Origin: JAWUVP01 sp034112285
GTDB lineage: Bacteria > Pseudomonadota > Gammaproteobacteria > JABDGN01
Assembly (NCBI GenBank): GCA_034112285.1
Contig: JAWUVP010000014.1
Coordinates: forward strand, 1-44,730
Reading direction: 5' to 3'
Length of the DNA stretch: 44,730 nt
Part shown: piece after piece, positions 31,578-39,803 of the stretch
How positions within the stretch are numbered: the first letter of the stretch is position 1
How the letters are laid out: each line of letters begins with the position of its first letter
The notes under the pieces: generated by a model
The model's input: only the letters and a program-made list of their open reading frames with translations
Told to the model about the DNA's origin: nothing
Databases searched by the model: none
Position numbers and translations under genes: made by a program

Positions 31578-32125
31578 CACTTAACTCCGTGTGGCTTAAC
31601 TTTATTCCAAGGCAAGAACTTTAACATAGAAGCCATACCACAAAATCCCGTTACACTAGCAACCAACAGTCCCACACCAGCAAACACGGCTAGTAATATA
31701 AAATAAGGTGAAATCAAATAGCTTAAACCCACCCCGAACAAAATCATCATGCTAATAATAAATTGCACCTGGCGCATCACATCAATTGGCGCGCTGGTTA
31801 GGTTCTTTATGGGTAATCCGGCCTCCTTCCAAGCAACAATGCCACCCTCTAGGCAATACATTTCTTCAAACGGTGTTGAGTCTAATAGCGCTGCATTTAT
31901 ATCTGTTCTACGCCCAGAGCGACAATGAAACAAACCCACTTTACCTGCACAATCTTCTGCATCTAAGGTATTTATTTGCGCGAACGGAACATTTTTAGCG
32001 CAAGCAATATGCTCCTGCTGATATTCATCAACTTCACGAACATCAATAATGTTAATACCCTCGCCGGCAACCAACGCGTCTTTGGAATATTTTTTCAGTA
32101 GTTCTTCGATAGAAATATTTTTCAT
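31577..32125 (-). CDS. Rhodanese with C-terminal DUF2892 membrane domain (YgaP-like)
   Basis: 182 residues. The rhodanese domain (about 1-110) has the active-site Cys68 in FHCRSGRRT, the persulfide-carrying loop. It is followed by two membrane segments (about 118-135 and 138-160) of the DUF2892 type, as in E. coli YgaP. It accepts or transfers sulfane sulfur at the inner membrane and would hand persulfide to the dioxygenase encoded next. AAGGAG precedes ATG 32125, and a promoter with an internal operator lies at 32148-32176. Confidence 0.9.
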   Translation of the reverse strand: MKNISIEELLKKYSKDALVAGEGINIIDVREVDEYQQEHIACAKNVPFAQINTLDAEDCAGKVGLFHCRSGRRTDINAALLDSTPFEEMYCLEGGIVAWKEAGLPIKNLTSAPIDVMRQVQFIISMMILFGVGLSYLISPYFILLAVFAGVGLLVASVTGFCGMASMLKFLPWNKVKPHGVK

Positions 32126-32143
32126 AGCATCTCCTTAACTAAA

Positions 32144-32176
32144 TTCTAATTTAGCATAATCTAATATTGCAAGCAA
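32144..32176 (-). promoter_or_regulatory. Rhodanese operon promoter with BigR/YgaV-type operator
   Basis: On the minus strand, -35 TTGCTT (32171-32176), 17 bp, then -10 TAAATT (32148-32153). The spacer and -10 contain an imperfect palindrome (ATATTAG ... CTAAAT) that recurs, 22 of 24 bases, at the repressor's own promoter (32478-32501). Repressor binding here would block RNA polymerase. Confidence 0.7.
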
Positions 32177-32180
32177 AAAA

Positions 32181-32474
32181 TTATTGGCAAAAAATCGAAT
32201 GCAAGGTCTTTAGCACTTTGGCTGCCGGCTTACTTTTCAACCGATAATAAACGGTTTGTGACTCTTTGCGCGTTTGCACCAAATCGTCTTCACGCAATTT
32301 TGCTAGATGTTGTGATAAAGCAGATTGGCTCAAACCAGAATTAGCCAAAAGCTCCCCCACAGAATGCTCACCCTCAGCAAGCTGACACAACACCATTAAG
32401 CGTGGCTTACTTGCCAAGCTTTTGAGTAAACGGGTTGCTTTATCAGCATTTTCATCAAAACTCTTTAATCTCAT
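32181..32474 (-). CDS. ArsR-family persulfide-sensing repressor (BigR/YgaV/SqrR type)
   Basis: 97 residues from ATG 32474. Winged helix-turn-helix with KATRLLKSLASKPRLMVLCQLAEGEHSVGELLANSGLSQSALSQHLAKLREDDLVQTRKESQTVYYRL, matching BigR/YgaV repressors. Cys30 and Cys96 are 66 residues apart, the same spacing as the redox pair of BigR and SqrR that forms a di- or polysulfide bond and releases DNA. Earlier in-frame starts (32513, 32537) would put the operator inside the coding region; ATG 32474 fits the family length and the promoter. It probably represses itself and the rhodanese-dioxygenase operon 56 bp downstream. Confidence 0.9.
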   Translation of the reverse strand: MRLKSFDENADKATRLLKSLASKPRLMVLCQLAEGEHSVGELLANSGLSQSALSQHLAKLREDDLVQTRKESQTVYYRLKSKPAAKVLKTLHSIFCQ

Positions 32475-32477
32475 ACC

Positions 32478-32509
32478 TTCTAATTTAGCATATCCTAATA
32501 TGAAGTCAA
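32478..32509 (-). promoter_or_regulatory. Repressor gene promoter with the second copy of the operator
   Basis: On the minus strand, -35 TTGACT (32504-32509), 16 bp, -10 TAAATT (32482-32487), seven bases before ATG 32474. The operator at 32478-32501 differs from that at 32144-32167 in two of 24 bases. The mRNA would be nearly leaderless. Confidence 0.65.
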
Positions 32510-32617
32510 TCATCTTGACAAACACCGCTCTCGACATGTTTTATTAAAAAATAATAATTATATTACATGATAGAGATTAGTCTCATTGCTACGAAATCTA
32601 TATTTCAATAGGAGATT

Positions 32618-33487
32618 TTAACCATATAGAAAGAATGTAATTAAAAAGCTAATAAGTGAGAGGATCGCTGATACAGCGTATTCATTTTTAACACTTTCTA
32701 AACTTCGCTCTACAGTATGATCATATTTAGATACTAAAAAATAAAACGTTAACAGGAGAAAGTATACAATATTTTGAGTGTCAATTTGTTGGAGTGGTTT
32801 TCTTTCAGTAATATTTATTAATAAAGGGATTTTTTCAGGTTCCCGGTCATAGCTATCAAAACCTTCTAGATCGCGCGTATTGGCAATAGAATGTTGATCA
32901 CGTTTACAAAGACCGTATGCATATCTAAGCCTTTTGAGGATGTCACTGGGAATGCTTACCAATAATGGAGGAGCATAAACAGATACAAAAGTTGCCATTG
33001 CGGCTATCATGATACCAATATCTTCTGGTTGAGCTGTAATTATTTTTTTTGCAGTATAATACATTGTTAAATAAGCGGCATTATTTACTGAGCGCTCAAT
33101 AAAACTAGAAAATGTCTGTCTTATCATCTGAGGAGTAACCTCATATTTTTTGCCACATTTATAATAAATCAAATAAAGTAATTTTTGTAAAAGTTCATAA
33201 ACAGCAAAGGCACTCGCTGAAACCATTGATTTTTCTAAAGGGCCAAAAGCTCTCATATGATGCGGAGCTAGACGATTAGGTAATACAAAAACACCAATCC
33301 CAGTAACACATTTTATTTCAAAGGCCAAAGCGCGCGTCAAAAAAATAGCCACAGGCTCTGATGTAGAGCTTAAAACATTAGCTAATCGATTAAGGAGTTC
33401 AAAATAAAGGGGATCATTAGGCTTTATTGATTCAGATATTCTTGCCTGGAATTCTTTAATAGCTGAGCCATGACTGCCAACGTTCAT
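32618..33487 (-). CDS. Membrane protein of unknown function
   Basis: Family not recognised. 289 residues. The N-terminal half is hydrophilic with a moderately hydrophobic stretch (SASAFAVYELLQKLLYLIYY, about 91-110). Stronger hydrophobic segments are at about 155-178 (IMIAAMATFVSVYAPPLLVSIP), 240-255 (IVYFLLLTFYFLVS) and 270-288 (AVSAILSLISFLITFFLYG), the last running to the C terminus. That suggests an inner-membrane protein with two or three spans and a charged loop between. AAGGA precedes ATG 33487. It stands alone between the sulfur module and the gal operon; no motif indicates an enzyme. Low GC suggests an accessory gene. Confidence 0.65.
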   Translation of the reverse strand: MNVGSHGSAIKEFQARISESIKPNDPLYFELLNRLANVLSSTSEPVAIFLTRALAFEIKCVTGIGVFVLPNRLAPHHMRAFGPLEKSMVSASAFAVYELLQKLLYLIYYKCGKKYEVTPQMIRQTFSSFIERSVNNAAYLTMYYTAKKIITAQPEDIGIMIAAMATFVSVYAPPLLVSIPSDILKRLRYAYGLCKRDQHSIANTRDLEGFDSYDREPEKIPLLINITERKPLQQIDTQNIVYFLLLTFYFLVSKYDHTVERSLESVKNEYAVSAILSLISFLITFFLYG

Positions 33488-33831
33488 TATTATTTTTCCT
33501 TTTTATTTTTATCTATCAAGGCTAACATTGTAAGGGCTGAACATTAAGAGAACGTTAAAGGTATTTTTATAGTGAACAAATATCTCAGCACACGATAAAA
33601 CATGAGAAATCATTTCTTCCAGGTTCATATCTAGTGAGGCGTGAAAATTTTTTATCGGTAGCACATAGGCTTGAGTACCCCCGTGTATCACAAATCCAAT
33701 ATTACACGTTATTTTTTAGCATGCACATCAACCTAAAGCATTGAAGAGCCGCACCAAAGCTCGATGAAGTGAATTATGCTATAGCTATACTCGACCTAAG
33801 CATGAAGCCATCTTCACCAATCAATCCCTCG
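33488..33831. other. Gap between the unknown membrane protein and galK
   Basis: 344 bp. It contains a doubtful 60-codon reading frame (listed separately) and, at about 33775-33790, the short palindrome GCTATAGC. No clear rho-independent terminator for the gal operon was found. Confidence 0.5.
33509..33691 (-). CDS. Doubtful small ORF upstream of the membrane protein gene
   Basis: 60 codons from GTG 33691, ending 21 bases before ATG 33487. The reading (HGGTQAYVLPIKNFHASL and later SHVLSCAEIFVHYKNTFNVL) looks protein-like and could be a small or truncated gene co-transcribed with the membrane protein. The ribosome binding site is poor and no family is recognised. Confidence 0.25.
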   Translation of the reverse strand: MIHGGTQAYVLPIKNFHASLDMNLEEMISHVLSCAEIFVHYKNTFNVLLMFSPYNVSLDR

Positions 33832-34989
33832 CTAAGCATCCAACAAATACAAACTTACGCCATCCACAGCCTCAACCGCAAAAATAGCTGCATTCAAACC
33901 CATAACCTCATGATAGCGCTTGCTAACATCATCGCAAAAACGCTCAACCTCATCAGCCGCAACCAGCGCCACAGCGCAGCCACCAAACCCAGCGCCTGTC
34001 ATCCGTGCGCCAAAACAGGCCGTCAAGCCGTTCGCAATACCCACAATGCTATCTAGCGCGGCATTAGTCACCGCAAAATCATTTGCTAGGCTTAAATGGC
34101 TTTGCTTAAACAACTCACCCAAAGCCGGTGCATCATTATCTAACATGGCCTGTTTGGCGCAGAGTGTTCTTTCATTTTCTGTAATCACATGGCGTGCGCG
34201 TTTAAAAACAGTTTCATCAACCAAAGTCTTGAGCTTAGGTAAATCATCCAGCGTGGCATCACGTAAAGCAGGCAGCCCTAGGGCCTCTGCTGCTTGTAAG
34301 CATTGCTCACGGCGCTCATTATAATGTGAATCGACTAAGCCACGGCGCGTACTGGTATCCATAATAACAACAGCGGTATTTTTTGGTAGCGGAATAGATT
34401 CGTGGGTTAAATCACGGCAGTCAATTAACACGGCGTGATTTTCTTCACCTACGGCTGAAATCAACTGATCCATAATCCCGCAGTTAACCCCTACCCATTT
34501 ATTTTCTGCACGCTGCGCAAGTTGTGCCATAAGCACCGGCCGCCATTCAATTTTATTGGTTTGCACTAAGGCGCGCGCAATGGCCAACTCAAATGCCGCA
34601 GACGAAGACAGCCCTGCGCCAATAGGCACATCGCTAAGAATAACGGCGTCAAAACCCATTAAGTCACAACTAAAGTGCGTTTGCAGCTCGTTCGCCATGC
34701 CTTTAATATATTCCCACCAGCCTTCTCTGTCCGATTCTATATTGGCTAAATCTATGTCGTGAATTTCACTTTCAAAATCAGCCGCCACCACGCGAATGTG
34801 CCGTTGCTGGTTCGGTGTGAAAGCAATCCAAATAGACAAATCAATCGCCATAGGAAACACAAAGCCGTCATTATAATCGGTATGCTCACCAATCAAATTG
34901 ACTCGGCCTGGGGCGCGGGCAAAATATTTTGGTAACGTCTTAAAATGCTGCTGATAAATTTCTTGTAATCTTTGTTGTATTACTTCCAA
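33832..34989 (-). CDS. galK: Galactokinase
   Basis: Phosphorylates galactose at C1 with ATP, the first Leloir step. 385 residues, GHMP kinase family: galactose signature GRVNLIGEHTDYNDGFV (about 26-42), ATP-binding GAGLSSSAAFE (about 120-130) and the C-terminal MTGAGFGGCAVAL. It starts three bases after the galT stop and is the last gene of the galP-galE-galT-galK operon. Confidence 0.97.
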   Translation of the reverse strand: MEVIQQRLQEIYQQHFKTLPKYFARAPGRVNLIGEHTDYNDGFVFPMAIDLSIWIAFTPNQQRHIRVVAADFESEIHDIDLANIESDREGWWEYIKGMANELQTHFSCDLMGFDAVILSDVPIGAGLSSSAAFELAIARALVQTNKIEWRPVLMAQLAQRAENKWVGVNCGIMDQLISAVGEENHAVLIDCRDLTHESIPLPKNTAVVIMDTSTRRGLVDSHYNERREQCLQAAEALGLPALRDATLDDLPKLKTLVDETVFKRARHVITENERTLCAKQAMLDNDAPALGELFKQSHLSLANDFAVTNAALDSIVGIANGLTACFGARMTGAGFGGCAVALVAADEVERFCDDVSKRYHEVMGLNAAIFAVEAVDGVSLYLLDA

Positions 34990-34992
34990 GGT

Positions 34993-35994
34993 CTACGCCT
35001 CCCTTAATTTTTGTGCAGCAAACTCCGGCGTGAAATCGCGTTGAGTTTCAGCCAGCATTTCATAACCGACCATGAATTTTTTTACGCCCGCAGAGCGTAA
35101 CAACGGGGGGTAAAAATGTGCATGTAACTGCCAATATTTTTCAGCTTCAGCCGTATTTGGCGCGCAATGCCAGCCCATGGAATAAGGGAATGACACATTA
35201 AATAAACGATCATAACGCTGCAGCGTACTTTGTAAGATTTGCGCCAACGATAATTTATGCGCCGGCGACACATAACGCCAATTAGGGATGTGTTGCTTAG
35301 GCAGCAATAGTGTTTCAAACGGCCACGTAGCCCAATACGGCACCACCACTAACCAGTCATCATTTTCTTCAACAATACGGTCTTTAAGTTCTAACTCGGC
35401 GTGCATGTAATCTAGCAATAGATTTTTGCCCTGCTCCATATGGTAATATTCTAAGTTATTATGTGTTTTGCGAATATTATTGGGGATGTGACTGCTGGCC
35501 CAAACTTGACCATGAGGATGCGGGTTCGAGCAGCCCATTACCTCACCTTTATTTTCAAAAATTTGCACCCAACGGTATAGCTCAGATAACTCAGCATGCT
35601 GCTCTTGCCAAACACTCACCACATTTTCAATAGCGGGTACAGACATGTCGGCCAAGGTTAAATTATGCTGTGGTGAAAAACAAATCACCCGGCATTCACC
35701 GGCCACTTCTTCGGCAGTAAATAAAGGGTCTAAAATTTGTGACAATTCTAACTCAGGGGTTAAGGCCGAAAAATCATTAGCAAACACGAATACATCACTA
35801 TAAGTAGGGTTTTCATCGCCATTGACACGCGTATTGCCGGGGCATAAATAGCAATTAGGATCGTGCTCTGCAGCACTTTCCTGCGCCGGTGTTTCTTCAG
35901 CACCCTGCCAAGGTCGGTTAGTGCGGTTGGCACAAACCAATACCCATTCATTGGTTAAAGGGTTTAAACGTCGATGTGTTTTTTTCAATAACAT
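34993..35994 (-). CDS. galT: Galactose-1-phosphate uridylyltransferase
   Basis: Exchanges UMP between UDP-glucose and galactose-1-phosphate. 333 residues from ATG 35994, preceded by GGGAG; the in-frame TTG 36012 is not needed. HIT-like fold with the active-site CSNPHPHGQVWA, early RRLNPLTNEWVLV, metal-site CYLCPGN, and the C-terminal PYSMGWHCAP and HAHFYPPLLRS. The start overlaps the galE end by ten bases. Confidence 0.97.
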   Translation of the reverse strand: MLLKKTHRRLNPLTNEWVLVCANRTNRPWQGAEETPAQESAAEHDPNCYLCPGNTRVNGDENPTYSDVFVFANDFSALTPELELSQILDPLFTAEEVAGECRVICFSPQHNLTLADMSVPAIENVVSVWQEQHAELSELYRWVQIFENKGEVMGCSNPHPHGQVWASSHIPNNIRKTHNNLEYYHMEQGKNLLLDYMHAELELKDRIVEENDDWLVVVPYWATWPFETLLLPKQHIPNWRYVSPAHKLSLAQILQSTLQRYDRLFNVSFPYSMGWHCAPNTAEAEKYWQLHAHFYPPLLRSAGVKKFMVGYEMLAETQRDFTPEFAAQKLREA

Positions 35995-36959
35995 TTTTTC
36001 TCCCAAGCCCAAGCATGGGCAATAATATCGTGTAAATTGGCAAATTTTGGCTCCCAGCCAAGCTCTTTTTGAATAAGCGAGGAATCGGCAACCAATGTCG
36101 CCGGATCGCCTACACGGCGCTCAGCAAGCTCTACGGCAATCGGTGTCTTGGTGACCTCAAGCGCAGCTTGAATCACTTGCTTCACCGAAAAACCTTGGCC
36201 ATTACCCAGGTTATACGTTTTGCTTTGCTCATCAGCCATCATGGCTTGTAACGCCAAACCATGGGCACTACACAAATCATTAACATGCACGTAATCACGC
36301 ACACAGCTACCGTCTGGCGTGTCGTAATCATCACCAAATATTTTAATAACGTCACGCCGGCCATTGGCCACTTGTAAAATAAGAGGAATCAAGTGTGATT
36401 CAGGGTCATGACTCTCGCCCGTGCGACCATGAGGGTCAGCTCCGCAGGCATTGAAATAACGCAAGCAAACAGATTTCAAACCATAAGCTCGGTCATAATC
36501 GGCCAAAATTTGCTCGACCATTAATTTTGTATGCCCGTAGGTATTTAAAGGGTTTTTAGGATGCTCAACATCGATCGGCGTATATTGTGGCTCACCAAAC
36601 ACTGCAGCAGTGGAGGACAAAACAAAATACTTCACCTCATTCGCCCGCATGGCATTTAGCAAGCTTAAGGTGGCCACCACATTATTCTCATAATATTTGG
36701 CAGGGTCAATCATGGATTCCCCCACTTCAATAAAAGCGGCAAAATGCATCACGGCTTTAATATCATAATCGCTAAACACGCGATCGAGTAGCACCCTATC
36801 TTGCATGCTGCCTTGTACAAACGGTACCTTAGAAGGCAAACTTTGTGTGTGGCCAGAAGATAAATCATCAAGCACCACGACTTTCTTACCTTGGTCATGC
36901 AGTTGCCACACCATGTGCGAGCCAATGTAACCGGCTCCACCTACAATCAATACAGTCAT
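35985..36959 (-). CDS. galE: UDP-glucose 4-epimerase
   Basis: Interconverts UDP-galactose and UDP-glucose and so closes the Leloir cycle. 324 residues, short-chain dehydrogenase fold: NAD-binding GGAGYIGSH (7-15), LSSTAAVFGEPQ with the catalytic Ser/Thr, YGHTKLMVE with the catalytic Tyr-x3-Lys (about 145-149), and LRYFNACGADPHGRTGE. It lies one base after the sugar porter stop and overlaps galT. Confidence 0.97.
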   Translation of the reverse strand: MTVLIVGGAGYIGSHMVWQLHDQGKKVVVLDDLSSGHTQSLPSKVPFVQGSMQDRVLLDRVFSDYDIKAVMHFAAFIEVGESMIDPAKYYENNVVATLSLLNAMRANEVKYFVLSSTAAVFGEPQYTPIDVEHPKNPLNTYGHTKLMVEQILADYDRAYGLKSVCLRYFNACGADPHGRTGESHDPESHLIPLILQVANGRRDVIKIFGDDYDTPDGSCVRDYVHVNDLCSAHGLALQAMMADEQSKTYNLGNGQGFSVKQVIQAALEVTKTPIAVELAERRVGDPATLVADSSLIQKELGWEPKFANLHDIIAHAWAWEKKCY

Positions 36960-36960
36960 C

Positions 36961-38319
36961 TTAACTTCCTAGATCTTTAAGCGGTTTATTGTCCCAGAGA
37001 TTTTTTTCAATATGCTCCAAACGCACACCTTTGGTTTCAGGCAAAAAGAATTTAAAATAAATCAAACTCAGCACGGCAAAACCGGCGAGGATTAAATAGA
37101 ATTCACCAATACCTAATGCATTAATCAGAGGCAGGGTCACCGCACCAACAATACCACTGGCAAACCAGTTGCTGGTGGTGGCGCAGCTCATGGCAAAAGA
37201 GCGGCCGTTGAGCGGAAATATTTCCGCGCAGAGGGTCCAAATTACGGGAGCATAGCCCAAGGCATAACCAATAATAAAGATAAACAGCACCAACAAAGAC
37301 ACCACATTTAAAAAATCACTATGCCCATGATAAAACGCAAAAATCAAGCCTAAGGTCAATGTGCTAATCAACACCATAAAACCCGATAGGTATAAAAAGA
37401 AACGCCGCCCTAACTTATCAATTAATTTAATCGCAAACACGGTAGTAATAGCATTCACCACCCCAATTAAAAAAGTCGCCCACATCGCATCGGTGTGTGA
37501 AGCATAACCAGACTTTGCAAAAATTTCTGGCGCATAATATAAAATAGCATTCATGCCAGAGAATTGCTGAATAGCCTGTAACCCCATGGCAAACAATACA
37601 ATAGCGATAAAACGTTTATTCTTTAACAGCGCCAACAGCGGCTCACGATTCGAAGCGCTGGCATGCATTTCTTGCAAGCCCACAGTGATTTCTTCATCAC
37701 TTAACAAGCGTTTAAGCACGGTTTCGGCTTGCGGCTTCAATCCTTTCAACATTAACCAACGCGGACTTTTAGGCAAGGTAAACATTAACGCAAACATCAA
37801 AAAAGCTGGAATGGCAATAATGCCCAACATCCAACGCCAGTTGCCAGAAGGCGTAAACAATAAGTCACTCAAAAAGGCCAACACAATGCCCAGCGTAATC
37901 ATAAATTGGTAAAACGTAACAAAGCTGCCCCGCATCCGCGCCGGTGAAATTTCCGCCAAATAAATAGGCGCATTGTAAGTCGCCATACCCACCGACAGCC
38001 CGAGCAATACCCGCATACAAACTAACCACTCAACCGAGTTAGCCATGGCCGAGCCCACAGAGGCAATACCGAACAATAATGCACTTAAAATAATAGAATT
38101 TTTCCGGCCCCACACGCTAGACATCCAGCCACTAATAATGGCACCCGCCGCTGCGCTAAACAACACCGAAGACACCACCCAACCTTCGGCGCTAACCGAC
38201 AAGTTAAGATGCTGTTTTATAAAGGGTAAAGCACCAGAAATGACACCCAAATCAAGGCCAAATAACAACCCCGCTAATGCAGCAACTAAAGCAATTCGAT
38301 ACAGGTAAGACTTTTGCAT
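36961..38319 (-). CDS. galP: Sugar-proton symporter, GalP-like (MFS sugar porter)
   Basis: 452 residues, 12 hydrophobic segments, sugar porter subfamily: GLLFGLDLGVISGALPFI in TM1, GRKNSI loop motif, PIYLAEISPARMRGSFVTFYQ, PKSPRWLMLKG, QQFSGMNAILYYAPEIF and FFLPETKGVRLEHIE. Very similar in plan to E. coli GalP; galactose is inferred from the operon. AGGA precedes ATG 38319. It is the first gene of the operon, with repeats upstream and no regulator gene beside it. Whether it carries galactose, xylose or arabinose cannot be read from sequence alone. Confidence 0.9.
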   Translation of the reverse strand: MQKSYLYRIALVAALAGLLFGLDLGVISGALPFIKQHLNLSVSAEGWVVSSVLFSAAAGAIISGWMSSVWGRKNSIILSALLFGIASVGSAMANSVEWLVCMRVLLGLSVGMATYNAPIYLAEISPARMRGSFVTFYQFMITLGIVLAFLSDLLFTPSGNWRWMLGIIAIPAFLMFALMFTLPKSPRWLMLKGLKPQAETVLKRLLSDEEITVGLQEMHASASNREPLLALLKNKRFIAIVLFAMGLQAIQQFSGMNAILYYAPEIFAKSGYASHTDAMWATFLIGVVNAITTVFAIKLIDKLGRRFFLYLSGFMVLISTLTLGLIFAFYHGHSDFLNVVSLLVLFIFIIGYALGYAPVIWTLCAEIFPLNGRSFAMSCATTSNWFASGIVGAVTLPLINALGIGEFYLILAGFAVLSLIYFKFFLPETKGVRLEHIEKNLWDNKPLKDLGS

Positions 38320-38407
38320 ATGGGATCCTAAATGGCAATAGCCGCAATGATATACGGAAACGGGGTTGGATGCCAGAGGTGAATTATTTATTCTGAATTT
38401 GGCTCGC

Positions 38408-38440
38408 CGTCGTTGCGAGGAGCATAGCGACGGGGCAATC
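38408..38440 (+). repeat. Dispersed CGTCGTTGCGAGGAGC repeat, copy 1
   Basis: Starts CGTCGTTGCGAGGAGCATAG, continues with CGACGGGGCAATC. The core is a partial palindrome (CGTCG ... CGACG). Similar sequences are a widespread intergenic repeat family in several proteobacterial genomes. Confidence 0.8.
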
Positions 38441-38485
38441 TTCCGCAGACAACTGTCCTTTTAAAATAGAGCACAACAGTAGCAG

Positions 38486-38537
38486 GAGATTGACCTGTGC
38501 CCTCGGGTGCGCGCCGCTATGCTCCTCGCAACGACGG
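38486..38537 (-). repeat. Dispersed repeat, copy 2 (inverted, with inserted bases)
   Basis: On the minus strand it starts at 38537 with CCGTCGTTGCGAGGAGCATA, nearly identical to copy 1, then runs through a variable part to a CAATC-like end. Opposite orientation to copy 1. Confidence 0.75.
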
Positions 38538-38565
38538 TATTTTTGATATTACGCCTCGAGTCATG

Positions 38566-38600
38566 GAGATTGGCGCGTCGCTTCGCTCCTCGCAACGACG
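38566..38600 (-). repeat. Dispersed repeat, copy 3 (inverted)
   Basis: On the minus strand it starts CGTCGTTGCGAGGAGCGAAG and ends CGCCAATC. Same orientation as copy 2, 29 bp away. Together copies 1-3 could form large hairpins between the gal and tol units. Confidence 0.8.
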
Positions 38601-38696
38601 TACTTTTTTCCAAACAAAGCCGGAACACCGAAGCTTCATTCACTAAGAGTATAAACTGCGAAAGCTGCAATCTGTCCACCAGCGAATGAATTCTTA

Positions 38697-39128
38697 TTAA
38701 CCCGGCCCACGCGTCATCAAGCCCACTTTTTGTACACCGGCTTTTTGCAGCAATACCATAGCTTGGACTACCTTGCCATAACTTACCGCCTTATCGCCTT
38801 TCACAAACACTTGGCGTTGTTTGCCTTGTTGCTTGGCCAGCGCCAACTCTGCGGCTACGCGTATCGCTAATTGCTGTGCGGGTAAGGGTTTATCATTTGC
38901 TACCGTGCTTAAAAAGTATTGCCCGGTTGCATTCACACTTACAATTAGCGGTAAATTATCGGGGTTAGGTAGCGCGGCGGCGTGGGCTTTGGGTAGGCTG
39001 ACTTTTACGCCCTGGGTAAGCAGTGGCGTGGCAATCATAAATATCACTAACAAAACCAGCATCACATCAATGTACGGCACAATGTTAATGTCAGCTATGG
39101 CGCGATTGCGGCGGCGTTGCTTACGCAT
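38697..39128 (-). CDS. tolR: Tol-Pal system protein TolR (ExbD family)
   Basis: 143 residues. A single N-terminal membrane segment, DINIVPYIDVMLVLLVIFMIATPLL, with the proton-path Asp21, then a periplasmic domain with PKAHAAALPN and VFVKGDKAVSYGKVVQAM. With TolQ it harvests proton motive force for outer-membrane constriction. Its ATG overlaps the tolQ stop by eight bases. tolA, tolB and pal do not follow; the next DNA is repeats and the gal operon. Confidence 0.93.
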   Translation of the reverse strand: MRKQRRRNRAIADINIVPYIDVMLVLLVIFMIATPLLTQGVKVSLPKAHAAALPNPDNLPLIVSVNATGQYFLSTVANDKPLPAQQLAIRVAAELALAKQQGKQRQVFVKGDKAVSYGKVVQAMVLLQKAGVQKVGLMTRGPG

Positions 39129-39801
39129 CGGTTGAGTAGACGTTAAGAGTTAATTGGCGAATAAATTCTTCTTGGAATATATCCATGCGGTTTAACAAGC
39201 TATCGACCCTTGAAGTAAAACGGTTGTAAGCAATAGCAGCGGGAATGGCGGCAAACAAACCTAAGGCCGTAGCAATTAATGCCTCAGAAATGCCCGGAGC
39301 CACCATGGCAATGCTGGCTTGTTGCACGGTGCCCAAGGCCATAAACGCGGTCATAATGCCCCAGACGGTGCCAAACAAGCCTATATAGGGGCTGGTTGAG
39401 GCTACGGTGGCTAAAAATGATAGGTTTTGATCTAACAATTCTTGCAGGCGCGATTGCTCAATCGTCATGGCGCTGCGCACGTTATCTATTTTAAGTTGCG
39501 CGGTTAAAGATTTTTTGTCCGATAGCTGGCACAACGCTTTGTAGCCGGCCATGAAAATAGCAATTAACCCTTGTGGTGTTTTTTGCTTTTTGTATTTGTC
39601 GGCCAGCAAGTATAAGTCTTTTGCTTTACTAAATTCCTTTTCCATCCGCGTAACATTGCGGCGCATTTTGCCTAAAAATAGCCAGCGCTGAATAATACAC
39701 GTCCAAGAAAATAATGAAGCGATGAGTAAAATTATCATTACTATTTTTACCACTAAACTGGCGTTAGTAAAAAAGCCTATGGCTGAAGGATCAAACGTCA
39801 C
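39121..39801 (-). CDS. tolQ: Tol-Pal system protein TolQ (MotA/ExbB family)
   Basis: 226 residues. Three membrane segments: near 15-40 (VVKIVMIILLIASLFSWTCII), about 130-155 (FLATVASTSPYIGLFGTVWGIMTAF) and 165-195 (VAPGISEALIATALGLFAAIPAAIAYN), the last two being the conserved ExbB/TolQ block. It forms the motor stator with TolR. It starts at GTG 39801, with GGGAG provided by the end of ruvB. ybgC, usually just upstream of tolQ, is absent. Confidence 0.94.
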   Translation of the reverse strand: MTFDPSAIGFFTNASLVVKIVMIILLIASLFSWTCIIQRWLFLGKMRRNVTRMEKEFSKAKDLYLLADKYKKQKTPQGLIAIFMAGYKALCQLSDKKSLTAQLKIDNVRSAMTIEQSRLQELLDQNLSFLATVASTSPYIGLFGTVWGIMTAFMALGTVQQASIAMVAPGISEALIATALGLFAAIPAAIAYNRFTSRVDSLLNRMDIFQEEFIRQLTLNVYSTDA

Positions 39802-39803
39802 GA

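Larger units (their letters stand above)
38320..38696. other. Gene-free region between galP and tolR, filled with dispersed repeats
   Basis: 377 bp holding the galP promoter region (38320-38400) and three copies of a CGTCGTTGCGAGGAGC-type repeat (listed separately). Open frames here lie over the repeats and are not taken as genes. No tolA, ybgC or other tol gene remnant was seen. Confidence 0.7.

Noticed and set aside
38461..38689. Open frames on both strands between galP and tolR
   Set aside because: They lie over three copies of a dispersed repeat and have no family or start signal.
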